Of a DNA stretch of 47,154 bases, positions 35,586 through 44,595 are shown in pieces (the first letter of the stretch is position 1; each line of letters starts with the position of its first letter). The position numbers and the translations under genes were made by a program. Source of the DNA: Nakamurella sp. (GTDB lineage Bacteria; Actinomycetota; Actinomycetes; Mycobacteriales; Nakamurellaceae); NCBI GenBank assembly GCA_017882715.1, contig JADGOY010000009.1:1-47154 (forward strand), read 5' to 3'. The notes beneath the pieces were generated by a model. The model did no database searches. It worked only from the letters and a program-made list of their open reading frames with translations, and had not been told where the DNA came from.

Positions 35586-36407
35586 ATGTCCGGAATCGGC
35601 GCCCTTCGCGCGGCCACCACCGTGGCCCTGTGGGCCGCGGCGTGGCAGGGCGGGGCCAGCGCGGACGAGGTGCTGGCCGCCGTCGACGATGCCGGGCACC
35701 GCGCCGGTGTGCGTGCCGCGTCCGGCGAGATCGCCGACGTCACCGGCCTTCCCGGGCCCGGATGGCCCAGTGCCGGGTCGTCGTCGCTGCTGCCGCTGTT
35801 GCGGCGCGGTGGCCGGGCCGAACTGCTGTTACCGCGGCCCGGCGACATGCGAGGTCTTCCGGTCGGGGGCGACATCGCCGTGGCTGCATTGGATGCGGGC
35901 GCGGTGGTTCGGCTCCCGGCCATCGACATCGGCCTGGTGCCCAGCGACGGTCAGTGGCGCGCGTTCCGCTGCACGGGTGAGCACCCGGCGCCGAGCCTGG
36001 GCGAGGCGCACGATCTGCTGGACGTCGCGGTCGGGCAGGCAACCATGTCGCTCACCGCGCTGGACGTCGCCCGTGGTTCCGCGCACGCCAGGGAGATGGT
36101 GCGGCAGATGATGCTGGCCGAGGCCGTCAGCTGCCCGCCGGGCACCCCTGCCGGCGCGTCGGCGTTGCTGGCGACGTCCATCTCGTTGCACGCACTGCTG
36201 AACGTGGCCAACGGCCAGGAGACCGGCGCCGTCAGCTCCCACGAACTGGCGGTGGTCGACGACGCCCTCCGGCCGCTGGCGGCCGCGGTGGGTGAAGCCC
36301 GCCGGGCTGCGGTCGCCGCTGCCGTCGCTGTGCTGAGCGACCAGGGCACCGATCGGGTCCGTTCCGCGCGGATCCCACGTCAGGTCAGCCGCCGCCGATC
36401 CGGCTGA
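35586..36407 (+). CDS. Conserved actinobacterial protein of unknown function
   Basis: This 273-residue protein is Ala-rich and without a family I recognise. A few segments look globular: LLPLLRRGGRAELLLPRPGD (about 67-86), and a helical end with a repeated ARREAV-like pattern. No signal peptide or membrane helix is seen. Codon use is that of real genes (G/C at the third position throughout). It is convergent with inhA and their coding ends overlap by 28 bp. It starts 151 bp from the divergent DUF3097 gene. Confidence 0.72.
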   Translation: MSGIGALRAATTVALWAAAWQGGASADEVLAAVDDAGHRAGVRAASGEIADVTGLPGPGWPSAGSSSLLPLLRRGGRAELLLPRPGDMRGLPVGGDIAVAALDAGAVVRLPAIDIGLVPSDGQWRAFRCTGEHPAPSLGEAHDLLDVAVGQATMSLTALDVARGSAHAREMVRQMMLAEAVSCPPGTPAGASALLATSISLHALLNVANGQETGAVSSHELAVVDDALRPLAAAVGEARRAAVAAAVAVLSDQGTDRVRSARIPRQVSRRRSG

Positions 36408-37219
36408 TCGGCCGGCTGGCGCCGCACCTCGGAGATGCCGAAACCCAGCGCATGGAATCCGCCGTCGACCATCACCATCGACCCGCTGGTCGCCGGGAAC
36501 AGGTCGGACAGCAGGGCAACCGCGGCCCGGGCCACCGGGGTGGGATCGGACGTGTCCCAGCCCAGCGGCGCGCGCCCGGTCCACCCGTTCTCCAGGTCGG
36601 CGAACCCTGGGATCGACTTGGCGGCCATCGTCTTGATCGGGCCGGCACACACCAGGTTGACCCTGATGCCCTGCGGGCCGAGATCGCGTGCCAGATACCG
36701 TGTCACGGATTCCAGCGCGGCCTTGGCCACCCCCATCCAGTCGTACGCCGGCCACGCCTGGCGGGCGTCGAAATCGAGCCCGACGATCGAACCGCCCGCT
36801 GACATCAGCGGCAGGCACGCCACCGCGAGCGCCTTGAGCGAATAGGCCGACGTGTGCACCGTGGTCGCCACGTCCTCCCACGGACAATCCAGAAAGCTCC
36901 CGCCGAGCGCGGCGGCCGGCGCGAAACCGATCGAATGCAGGACCCCGTCCAGGCCGTCGACGTGCCCGCCCGCCCGCTCGGCCAACGAATCCAGCTGCGC
37001 CTTGTCGGTGACGTCCAGCTCGATCACCGGGGCCGGCTGCGGCAACCGTTTGGCGATGCGCTCGACCAGCGACAGCCGGCCGTAGCCGGTCAGCACCACG
37101 GTGGCGCCCTGCTCCTGGGCCAGCCGCGCCGTGTGGAAGGCCATCGACGCCTCGGTGATCACTCCGGTGATGAGCAGGTTCTTCCCGGACAGGAGTCCGG
37201 TGCCGAGCTGATCGGTCAT
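36380..37219 (-). CDS. inhA: NADH-dependent enoyl-ACP reductase, InhA-like
   Basis: This 279-residue short-chain reductase carries out the last reduction of each fatty-acid elongation round. Marks are LLITGVITEASMAFHTARLA (cofactor loop, about 15-34), LHSIGFAP (about 94-101) and the catalytic Tyr159 and Lys166 in YDWMGVAKA. It follows fabG by 55 bp on the same strand, the same order as in mycobacteria. It is the FabI type with the InhA-like GVITEAS loop. Whether it serves mycolic acids or only ordinary fatty acids cannot be told. Confidence 0.96.
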   Translation of the reverse strand: MTDQLGTGLLSGKNLLITGVITEASMAFHTARLAQEQGATVVLTGYGRLSLVERIAKRLPQPAPVIELDVTDKAQLDSLAERAGGHVDGLDGVLHSIGFAPAAALGGSFLDCPWEDVATTVHTSAYSLKALAVACLPLMSAGGSIVGLDFDARQAWPAYDWMGVAKAALESVTRYLARDLGPQGIRVNLVCAGPIKTMAAKSIPGFADLENGWTGRAPLGWDTSDPTPVARAAVALLSDLFPATSGSMVMVDGGFHALGFGISEVRRQPADQPDRRRLT

Positions 37220-37274
37220 GGGCTGGTCCTCATCGTGTCACTCGTGGGCGGGGCGGGCAGGCGGGCGCGGTCGG

Positions 37275-38006
37275 TCAGTGTCCCATGCCCAGTCCACCGT
37301 CGACGGGAAGCACGGCGCCGGTGATGTATCCCGCGCCCTCCGAGGCGAGAAACACCACGGCAGAAGCGATCTCGGACGGGTCGGCATAACGGCGCAGTGG
37401 CACCTGGGCGATGATCTGGGCGCGTCTGGGCTCCGGCAGTGCCCGCGTCATATCCGTGTCCACGAAGCCGGGTGCGATGACGTTCGCGGTGATGTTGCGG
37501 GAACCCAGCTCCCGCGCGACCGACCTGGCCAGCCCGACCAGCCCGGCCTTGGACGACGAGTAGTTGGCCTGGCCGGCGCCACCGGACAGACCGACCACCG
37601 ATGAGATGAAGATCATCCGGCCCCAGCGTTTGCGCAGCATGCCGGTCGCGGCCCGCTTCGCGACCCGGTACGACCCGGTCAGGTTGGCGTCCAGCACCCG
37701 GGTGAAGGCGTCGTCGCTCATCCGCAGCAGCAGGGTGTCGTCGGTGATGCCCGCGTTGGAGACAAGCACCTCGATCGGACCCTGGGACTTCTCGACCTCA
37801 CCGAACGCCGTGTCGATGCTGGCGGGGTCAGTGACGTCGCACAGCACGCCGGCAAGGCCCTCCGGCGGCTCGCCCGAGCGGTGGGTGACGGTGACCCGGT
37901 GGCCCGCCTCGGCCAGCGCACGGGCGATGGCCAGCCCGATCCCGCGGTTGCCGCCCGTCACCAGCACCGAACGGCCGGCCGGGGTGTCTGGGACGGGTGC
38001 GGTCAC
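37275..38006 (-). CDS. fabG: 3-oxoacyl-ACP reductase, MabA-like
   Basis: This 243-residue short-chain dehydrogenase reduces beta-ketoacyl-ACP with NADPH. The cofactor loop GGNRGIG is at 18-24, NAG at 84-86, the catalytic Ser at about 136 (FISSVVG), Tyr149 and Lys153 (YSSSK), and the end LPVDGGLGMGH is the family standard. The gene is the first of the fabG-inhA pair. Upstream lies the VWA gene, 119 bp away, so this may be a separate transcription unit. Confidence 0.96.
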   Translation of the reverse strand: MTAPVPDTPAGRSVLVTGGNRGIGLAIARALAEAGHRVTVTHRSGEPPEGLAGVLCDVTDPASIDTAFGEVEKSQGPIEVLVSNAGITDDTLLLRMSDDAFTRVLDANLTGSYRVAKRAATGMLRKRWGRMIFISSVVGLSGGAGQANYSSSKAGLVGLARSVARELGSRNITANVIAPGFVDTDMTRALPEPRRAQIIAQVPLRRYADPSEIASAVVFLASEGAGYITGAVLPVDGGLGMGH

Positions 38007-38125
38007 GGGGGTGCCTCCAGGCGGGGGTGTCAGTGCGTGGGTGCCGGGACGACCCTATCGGCCGTCGGCGGATCCGGCCGTCCAGCGCGCGGCCCGGTGA
38101 CCGGCGCGGCGGGGCGCCCGGCCGG

Positions 38126-39094
38126 TCAGGGGATCCTGGCCGACATGCCCAGCGCTGCCGCGGCACCGAGGATGACCAGGGCTGTCCCGGCGATCATCCA
38201 CGGGCGGGAGACGTCGCGTTGCTTGACCTCGTAGCCGATCTGCTCGCCGAGCTGCGCATACACGGACTTCAGTTCCTGCGAGGTGGCGGCGGTGTGGAAG
38301 TCGCCGCCGGAGATCTGCGCGATCTGCTGCATCGCCGCGGTGTCGAGCGGGACTTCCACCTGCTCGTTGTTCACCACGATGGACCCGCGATCGGTGCCGA
38401 AAGCGATCACCGAGACCGGCACCTTCGCGTCGGCCGCCCGCTGCGCGGCGTCCTGCTCGGTGCGTCCGACGGTTCGTTTGCCGTCCGTCATCAACACGAT
38501 CCGGGCCGGCGGCGCCGCCGGCTCACCGGCTTCGGTGGGCCCCGCGATGGTCTTGGAGAACAGGTCGATGGTCTGCAGGCAGGACACGATCGCCTCGCCG
38601 GTCGCGGTCCGCTCGTCCAGCGTCAGCCCCTGGATCGCCTGTTTCGCAGCGCCCCGGTCCGTCGTGGGGGTGACCAGCACCGTCGCGATTCCGGCGAAGG
38701 AAACAATGCCCAGGTTGACACCGGGGGTGAGGTCGTCGACGAACTGACCTGCGGCCTCCTGCGCGGCGGCCAGCCGGTTGGGCGCGACGTCGGTGGCCTG
38801 CATGGAGAGCGAGACGTCGATGGCGAGCATCACCGTCGCCCGGTTACGGGGCTCTTTGGCGTCCGCGGTGGGGCCGGCCAGCGCAACCGTGAGCAGCACC
38901 AGGCCGGTGAGCACCAGGGCGGTGGGCACGTGCCGCCATCGGCCGGGCCGCCGCGGCGCCACCCGTTCCAGCAACTCGAGGTTGGCGAAACGCAGCGTGT
39001 GGCGTCGGGTGCGCCGCTGCGCCAGCAGGTAACCCACCCCCAGTGCCACGACCACGACACCGACAGCGAGCCACCAGGGGTAGGCGAAGTTCAC
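38126..39094 (-). CDS. VWA-domain membrane protein (Rv1481-like)
   Basis: This 322-residue protein has an N-terminal helix pair (about 7-25 and 58-75), an outside von Willebrand A domain (about 85-285) with the metal site DVSLS at 93-97 and the later Asp in VLMTDGKRT, and a C-terminal membrane helix (about 300-320). It belongs to the MoxR-DUF58-VWA set, thought to act as a chaperone for metal or cofactor insertion, or for envelope stress. It overlaps the DUF58 gene by 4 bp. Confidence 0.93.
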   Translation of the reverse strand: MNFAYPWWLAVGVVVVALGVGYLLAQRRTRRHTLRFANLELLERVAPRRPGRWRHVPTALVLTGLVLLTVALAGPTADAKEPRNRATVMLAIDVSLSMQATDVAPNRLAAAQEAAGQFVDDLTPGVNLGIVSFAGIATVLVTPTTDRGAAKQAIQGLTLDERTATGEAIVSCLQTIDLFSKTIAGPTEAGEPAAPPARIVLMTDGKRTVGRTEQDAAQRAADAKVPVSVIAFGTDRGSIVVNNEQVEVPLDTAAMQQIAQISGGDFHTAATSQELKSVYAQLGEQIGYEVKQRDVSRPWMIAGTALVILGAAAALGMSARIP

Positions 39095-40056
39095 CAGGCC
39101 TCCCCGGCCCGGGCGACCGGTGGGCTGGTGGCCGCACCGGTCCAGCCGCGTTTGCGTCCCATCACGAACCGCAGGACGTCGGCGATCCAGTCCCGGTCGG
39201 TGCGCAGCACCAGGTGGGCGGCGCCGGCCCGGCGGAGCGCCAGGCTGACCTGCGCGCGGTGGTCGGCGGCGGCGGCCGCGAATGCCGACCGCAGCGCAGC
39301 GGTGGTGGAAACCTCTTTGGTGCGGCCGGTTTCCGGGTCCAGCAGGGTTACCAACCCGACGTCCGGCAGTTCCAGATCGCGGGGGTCGAGCACCTCGACG
39401 GCCAGCAGATCGTGCCGCCCGGACAGCGCACGCAGCGGTCGTTCCCAGTTCAGCGGGCCGATGAAGTCCGACAGCACCACCGCCAACCCGCGGCGCCGCG
39501 GTGGCCGGCGCAGTTGTTCGAGCGCGACGGCAAGGTCACCGCGGTCACCGGGCCCGGTCCGCGGGGTGGCGGCCAGAGCGCGCAGCAGGTGCTGCAGGGC
39601 AGGGCGGCCGCCGCGCGCCGGGATGCGGGTGATACCCGCGCCGGTCGCCACCACCGCCCCGATCCGGTTCCCGCCGCCGTGGGTCAGATGACCGACCGCG
39701 GCCGCCGCGGCCACCACCAGGTCACGCTTCTCGCAGCCGGTGGTGCCGAAATCCAGTGACGCCGACAGGTCGGCGACCAGCCAGGTCTCCAACTCGCGGT
39801 CGGCGACGGTCTGCCGGATGTGCGGCTCGGTGGTCCTGGCAGTCACCGACCAGTCCATCCGGCGGACATCGTCACCGGGGTTGTAGACCCGGGCGTCGCC
39901 CGGTTCGGTGCCCGGCCCCGGTACCAGGCCCAGGTGGTTGCCCTGCAACAGACCGTCCAGCCTGCGCCGGACCGTCAGTTCCAGGGTGGCGAGCGCGGCG
40001 TCCAGCCTGGCCGGATCCGACGTGCTCAGCACCCCGGGTTGCACGGTGTCAGCCAT
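39091..40056 (-). CDS. DUF58 domain protein (Rv1480-like)
   Basis: This 321-residue protein has the DUF58 pattern: VYNPGDDVRRMDWSVTART (about 56-74), LVADLSASLDFGT (about 94-106) and a VWA-like core that lacks full metal-site residues. It forms a trio with MoxR (4-bp gap) and the VWA protein (4-bp overlap). No membrane helix is clear. It probably interacts with both partners; the substrate of the system is unknown. Confidence 0.93.
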   Translation of the reverse strand: MADTVQPGVLSTSDPARLDAALATLELTVRRRLDGLLQGNHLGLVPGPGTEPGDARVYNPGDDVRRMDWSVTARTTEPHIRQTVADRELETWLVADLSASLDFGTTGCEKRDLVVAAAAAVGHLTHGGGNRIGAVVATGAGITRIPARGGRPALQHLLRALAATPRTGPGDRGDLAVALEQLRRPPRRRGLAVVLSDFIGPLNWERPLRALSGRHDLLAVEVLDPRDLELPDVGLVTLLDPETGRTKEVSTTAALRSAFAAAAADHRAQVSLALRRAGAAHLVLRTDRDWIADVLRFVMGRKRGWTGAATSPPVARAGEAW

Positions 40057-40060
40057 GGCG

Positions 40061-41104
40061 TCAGGCAGCGCCGGGATGCGTGTACGGGCTCACCTGAGGC
40101 AGCGGAATGGCCTGCAACAGGCGCCCGAGGATCACCTCCACCGGGATGCCGTCGGCCAGGGCGTCGTAGGACAACACCAACCGGTGCCGCAGCACGTCCG
40201 CCGAGACGTCGATGACGTCCTGCGGCACCACGAAGTCGCGGCCCCGCACCAGCGCCAGGGCGCGGGCCGCCGCGATGATGCCGAGCGAGGCACGCGGAGA
40301 GGCGCCGTAGGACAGCCATCCGGCTACCTCGGTGAGGCCGTGCTCGGCTGGGGTCCTGGTGGCGAAGACCAGCCGGATCACGTAGTCCACCAGCGCGTGA
40401 TGTACGAAGACGTTGGACGCGACCTGCTGCAGCCTGACCAGTTCGCCGGCCGGCAGGACCTGCGAGGCGACCGGCGGGACAACGCCCATCCGGTAGACGA
40501 TCTCGCGTTCCTCGTCCGGTTCGGGATAGCCGACGAGCAGTTTGAACAGGAACCGGTCGCGCTGCGCCTCGGGCAGCGGGTACACGCCCTCGTTCTCGAT
40601 CGGGTTCTGGGTGGCCAGCACCAGGAACGGATCGGGCATCGGGAAGGTCTTCCCACCGATCGACACGTGACGTTCGGCCATGACCTCCAGCAGTGCCGAC
40701 TGCACCTTGGCCGGCGCCCGGTTGATCTCGTCGGTGAGCACGAAGTTCGCGACCACCGGGCCGAGTTCGATGTCGAACTGTTCGCGCCCCACCCGGTAGA
40801 TCCGGGTACCCACCAGGTCGGACGGCACCAGGTCGGGGGTGAACTGGATGCGCGAGAAGGTCCCGCCGACCACCCGCGCGAAGGTTTCGGCCGCCAGCGT
40901 CTTGGCCACCCCGGGCACGCCCTCGATCAGCAGGTGCCCCTTGGCGAGCAGGCCGACGAGCATCCGTTCGACCAGCCGGTCCTGCCCGACGATGACGCGC
41001 TTGACCTCGAACACCGTGCGTTCCAGGAGGGCGGCGTCCCCAGCCGGGGTGTGCACCGTCGGCGCCCGCCCGCCGGTCGCCCCGCTGATTGACTCTGTCG
41101 TCAC
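40061..41104 (-). CDS. moxR: MoxR-family AAA+ ATPase
   Basis: This 347-residue AAA+ ATPase of the MoxR family has Walker A GVPGVAKT (62-69), Walker B FVLTDEINRAP (121-131) with the typical NRAP signature, sensor motif VLATQNPIE and the arginine-finger region EAQRDRF. GTG 41104 is chosen because AGGAGGAG lies just upstream; longer frames add no homology. It is the first gene of the MoxR-DUF58-VWA set, as in Rv1479-1481. Confidence 0.95.
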   Translation of the reverse strand: MTTESISGATGGRAPTVHTPAGDAALLERTVFEVKRVIVGQDRLVERMLVGLLAKGHLLIEGVPGVAKTLAAETFARVVGGTFSRIQFTPDLVPSDLVGTRIYRVGREQFDIELGPVVANFVLTDEINRAPAKVQSALLEVMAERHVSIGGKTFPMPDPFLVLATQNPIENEGVYPLPEAQRDRFLFKLLVGYPEPDEEREIVYRMGVVPPVASQVLPAGELVRLQQVASNVFVHHALVDYVIRLVFATRTPAEHGLTEVAGWLSYGASPRASLGIIAAARALALVRGRDFVVPQDVIDVSADVLRHRLVLSYDALADGIPVEVILGRLLQAIPLPQVSPYTHPGAA

Positions 41105-41230
41105 CGGCTCCTCCTCGTCCTGTCCATCACGCTGACCATTGTCCAGTCCGCGCGCGGGTGACTGGTGCGATCTCCTCCGACCGGGTGGCCGGCAGCCGGT
41201 CACCGGGGGAAGGACCGGTGCCGCTCGGCG

Positions 41231-41812
41231 TCACGGCTCGAGCCATCTGTGCAGGTCGGCCGGTGTGTCGACGTCGGCGGCCTCGTCACCGAGCGCCATC
41301 AGCTCGATGACCGGGATCCGCGCCAGCAGGCCGGATAGTGACGCGCCGTGCCAGCTCCCACGGTGCGCGATCGCGGCGGACAGGGCGTCACGACGCCAGA
41401 CACCCAGCAGGTGCTGACGACGTCCGTCCGGGTCGACGAGCACGGCGCCACCGGCGTCGGGGTGGCGGTCCACGGCCCGGCGCAGCCGCTCGACGGTCGC
41501 CGCGGTCACGAACGGCAGGTCCGCGGCCAGCACCGCGACCAGGCCGTCCGCCGGTAGATCGGTCAGCGCGTGGTAGCCCGCGGCGACGGCCGCCGCGGGG
41601 CCGCCACCGGGCGGGTCCTCGCGCACCGAGACGATTCCCGGGGCAAGCTCCCGCGTCGGGCCGACCACCACTACGATCACGCCGGGCACGGCGGCCAGCA
41701 CGCCGTCGAGCAGCGAGCGGCCGTCGCGGGCAGGCAGCCCGGGTTTGTCGACTCCGCCGAGCCGCCGGCCACGGCCGCCGGCCAGCACGATGGCCGCGAC
41801 CAGGCGCGTCAT
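41231..41812 (-). CDS. MobA-like nucleotidyltransferase
   Basis: This 193-residue protein has a nucleotidyltransferase fold of the MobA type (molybdenum cofactor guanylyltransferase and relatives). The motif is LAGGRGRRLGGVDKP (about 10-24), and LAADLPFVT (about 94-102) is the metal-binding loop. It is short, as in MobA. No other molybdenum genes are seen here, so the real nucleotide and acceptor are open. It lies between the RipA-like gene (21 bp) and moxR (126 bp). Confidence 0.82.
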   Translation of the reverse strand: MTRLVAAIVLAGGRGRRLGGVDKPGLPARDGRSLLDGVLAAVPGVIVVVVGPTRELAPGIVSVREDPPGGGPAAAVAAGYHALTDLPADGLVAVLAADLPFVTAATVERLRRAVDRHPDAGGAVLVDPDGRRQHLLGVWRRDALSAAIAHRGSWHGASLSGLLARIPVIELMALGDEAADVDTPADLHRWLEP

Positions 41813-41833
41813 CCGGCCCCCCGTTACGACTGC

Positions 41834-43753
41834 TCAGCCGCCGGGCCGAGAGGCCCCGATGAACCCGTTCCAGTACATGGTGGAGATCTTCACGTCGGAG
41901 CCGGAGTTGGGCGCCTCGATGATCTGGTTGTTGCCGATCCAGATGGCCACATGGTGGATGGTGCTGGGATCGGACGTGTCGTAGGCGTAGAACACCAGGT
42001 CACCGGGTTGGAGATCGCTGCGGGAGACCTGCGGCTGGCCCGTGTACTGGTAGCCGGAGTAGTGCGGCAGGTACGCACCGACCTGCGCCCAGGCGTACAA
42101 GGCCAGTCCCGAGCAGTCGAACCCGATCTTGTTGTAGTCGCCGTACTGGTCGGCCACGCCGCCGTCGTGGATGCCCTGCGACGGGCCCGAATAGTCACCG
42201 CCGCCCCAGGCGTACGTCGTGCCCAGGTAGGCCATCGCCGCATCGACCACCTGTTGCCCACGCGACGACGAACTGGACGACGTCGAGACGCTGACGTTCT
42301 GCACAGCGGACGAGACCGAGGTCGTGGCCGCGGTGCCCTCGCACGCGATCCCGTTGTTGTTCGGATCAAGGGCCGCCCGGTAGCCGGGCTCGCCGCGCGC
42401 GATCGGGCCCTGCCCCGCCGCGCGCGCCGCGTCGCAACTGTCGTAGTACACGCTGTCCGACGCCGCCGTGGCGTCCGCGACGGCCACGGTGCCCTCGCAG
42501 GCGATGCCGTTGCCGTTGGGATCAAGGGCGGCGCGGTAGCCGGGCTCACCCTGGGCGATCGGTCCGCGCCCCGCCGCCCGCGCCGCGTCGCAACTGTCGT
42601 AGAAGGGCTCGGAGCTCGCGGCCGCATCCTGGGCTGCGCGCGCCGCCTGGTTGCCGGCCTCTTGTTGGGCTGACGCCTTTTCGGCTGCCGCCTCGGCCTC
42701 GGCGGCGGACTGCTGCTCGGCGGCTTGCTCGGCGGCCTGTTGTGCGGCCTGTTGTGCGGCTTGCTGAGCGGCCGCTTGCCCCGCCACGGCGGCCTGGGCT
42801 GCAGCCTGCGCAGCGGCGGCTTCGGCAGCTTGGCGGGCAGCTTGGCGGGCTGCTTGCTCGGCGGCCTGTCGCGCGGCCGCCTCCGCGGCCAGCCGCGCCG
42901 CTTCCTCGGCGGCCTTGCGGGCCGCCTCTTCCTCGGCCTGTTTCTGGGCCAGCCACTGGTTGTACTGGTCGCGCTGTTGCTGCAGACCTGCCACCGTCGA
43001 CAGGGCCGTCTGATAGTCGTTCTGTTGCTGGGTCAGTTGGCCGTCCAGGGCCGTGAGCTGGTCCTGGCCCGCGGCAAGCGAGTCCGCGGCCTGCTGTCGA
43101 GCGCTGTCCGCGTCCGTCTTGGCCTGATCCGCGCGGGCCTGCGCCACGTTGGCCGCGTCCAACGCGGCTCGGGCGGCCGAGTCCAGGTTGGCCTTGTGGT
43201 TGCGGTTGCTCTCCAGGTTGCTGATCGCGTTGAGCTCGGTGCCGGAAACCTGATCGAGCAGCTCCCGCCGCTGCAGCAGTTCTGTGGCGGTGCTGGAGTC
43301 GAGTAACGCGCTCATGGACCCGAGCACGGACCCCTGCCGGAACGACGCAGCCGCGAACGCGGCGGCCCTGGCCTTCGCGTCCTCGATGGCCTTGCCGGCT
43401 GCGTCGGCGTCGGATTGCGCCTGACTCGCCGCGGTAGACGCCGCCGCGGCGTCCGACTGGGCCACCTGCAGGTCGACGGCCGCCTTGTTGGCCAGCTCCG
43501 CCTTGAGCTCCATGTCGTTCTTCAGGCGCTCGATGTCGCCCTCGGTCTTGCTCACCAGCCCGGACAGCCGCCCGACCTCGGCCGCCGACGCTGCCGCCTG
43601 GCTCTGGCCGGCCTGGATCTGATCGTCAGACGGGTTGTTCGGCGGGGGTGGCACAGCGCCCGCCGGCACCGCGGTGCCAACCACCACGACCCAGGCCAAT
43701 ACGGCGCCGCCCAGCATCGACGCGATGCCGCGCGGACGCGTGCGGACAGGCAC
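41834..43753 (-). CDS. RipA-like NlpC/P60 peptidoglycan hydrolase with two excalibur domains
   Basis: This 639-residue secreted protein is a peptidoglycan endopeptidase. Its parts are a signal peptide (about 1-33), a long coiled coil (about 45-280), an Ala/Gln/Glu-rich helix (to about 380), two excalibur calcium-binding domains (383-421 and 435-473, each ending DPNxNGIACEG), a Ser-rich linker, and the NlpC/P60 domain (about 500-635). Catalytic residues are Cys547 (DCSG), His601 (HHVAIW) and Glu613 (IIEAP). GTG 43753 has GGGGGGAG 6 bases upstream. The excalibur pair is not present in mycobacterial RipA. Confidence 0.93.
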   Translation of the reverse strand: MPVRTRPRGIASMLGGAVLAWVVVVGTAVPAGAVPPPPNNPSDDQIQAGQSQAAASAAEVGRLSGLVSKTEGDIERLKNDMELKAELANKAAVDLQVAQSDAAAASTAASQAQSDADAAGKAIEDAKARAAAFAAASFRQGSVLGSMSALLDSSTATELLQRRELLDQVSGTELNAISNLESNRNHKANLDSAARAALDAANVAQARADQAKTDADSARQQAADSLAAGQDQLTALDGQLTQQQNDYQTALSTVAGLQQQRDQYNQWLAQKQAEEEAARKAAEEAARLAAEAAARQAAEQAARQAARQAAEAAAAQAAAQAAVAGQAAAQQAAQQAAQQAAEQAAEQQSAAEAEAAAEKASAQQEAGNQAARAAQDAAASSEPFYDSCDAARAAGRGPIAQGEPGYRAALDPNGNGIACEGTVAVADATAASDSVYYDSCDAARAAGQGPIARGEPGYRAALDPNNNGIACEGTAATTSVSSAVQNVSVSTSSSSSSRGQQVVDAAMAYLGTTYAWGGGDYSGPSQGIHDGGVADQYGDYNKIGFDCSGLALYAWAQVGAYLPHYSGYQYTGQPQVSRSDLQPGDLVFYAYDTSDPSTIHHVAIWIGNNQIIEAPNSGSDVKISTMYWNGFIGASRPGG

Positions 43754-43865
43754 TCGAGACTCCCCCCCGGCGACCGTTCTCGCGAAATGACCGGTCCAAG
43801 CACAGACCGTGACGCTGTCAACACGATACGTCATGGAGAACCTTGCCACTTTGGTCCCCCTATTT

Positions 43866-43892
43866 ACCAGTGGTCACGACAAACCCACTGGT
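43866..43892. promoter_or_regulatory. Inverted repeat between the RipA-like gene and its divergent neighbour
   Basis: ACCAGTGG and CCACTGGT are exact complements 11 bases apart. It lies 113 bp upstream of the RipA-like start and 72 bp upstream of the GTG at 43964. It could be an operator for either gene; no known regulator is matched. Confidence 0.4.
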
Positions 43893-43963
43893 CCCAAATC
43901 GGACATAGATGACGAAGCTCACCAGATTTCTGATGAAGGCCACCATTCCTCGACACTGAAGCG

Positions 43964-44455
43964 GTGATCGGCCGCGCAACGACCCCTCCCGCCAGCCGTG
44001 CGGGCAGGGTGGCCGCGGTGCTGTTCGCCGGATCGGGTCTGGTGCTGGCGCTGGTCGGGTCGTTCCTGCCATGGGTCATCTCGGGCCAGGTCCGGCGGTC
44101 CAGCTACGCGGTGGCCGGAATGATCGACCGGCTCGGGGTCGCCGGCAACGGAGTGCTCGGCGCCCTCGCGGCGGGCTGGCCGCTGGTGGGCCTGCTCTGC
44201 TCCGCGCCGGTGATTGCCGCGGTGCTGCGGCGATGGGGTACGGCGGGCGCGCTGTGCATCATCCTGGGTCTGACCATGGCCGCGGTATCCATCGCCATGC
44301 TGGTGTTCAGCGGTCAAGGGGCGATCGGTGTGCGAGTGGATCCCATAGGGCCATCGGTGACGGTCGCCGGTGCGACGTTGCTCACCGTAGGCGGGATGGT
44401 GTTGTTCAGTACCTCTATTGGGCACAAGCATCGAAGCCAAGGACCAAACGGTTGA
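43964..44455 (+). CDS. Four-helix membrane protein of unknown function
   Basis: This 163-residue protein has four hydrophobic segments (about 16-38, 58-85, 90-112, 128-150) and a VGSFLPWVISG motif after the first helix, common in short actinobacterial membrane proteins. GTG 43964 is chosen; the start is uncertain. No known family could be named. It reads toward the next plus-strand gene across a 140-bp gap. Confidence 0.75.
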   Translation: MIGRATTPPASRAGRVAAVLFAGSGLVLALVGSFLPWVISGQVRRSSYAVAGMIDRLGVAGNGVLGALAAGWPLVGLLCSAPVIAAVLRRWGTAGALCIILGLTMAAVSIAMLVFSGQGAIGVRVDPIGPSVTVAGATLLTVGGMVLFSTSIGHKHRSQGPNG

Positions 44456-44481
44456 GGTAAGCGTCACAATAGGGGTGGGCC

Positions 44482-44499
44482 ACCCGGATGTATCCGGGT
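44482..44499. promoter_or_regulatory. Perfect 8+8 inverted repeat before the Pro-rich membrane protein
   Basis: The sequence ACCCGGAT-GT-ATCCGGGT is a perfect dyad with a 2-base spacer. It lies about 100 bp upstream of the likely start at 44596. It looks like an operator for a dimeric regulator; no hairpin terminator is expected with a 2-base loop. Confidence 0.5.
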
Positions 44500-44595
44500 C
44501 TGCGGGGGTTGCTTCTGGGCAGGCCTCGACGGCGGGGCCGACACATGCCCCGCGGACGACCCGTGACCGGGACCAAGGAAGGGACGGCAGTTTCA

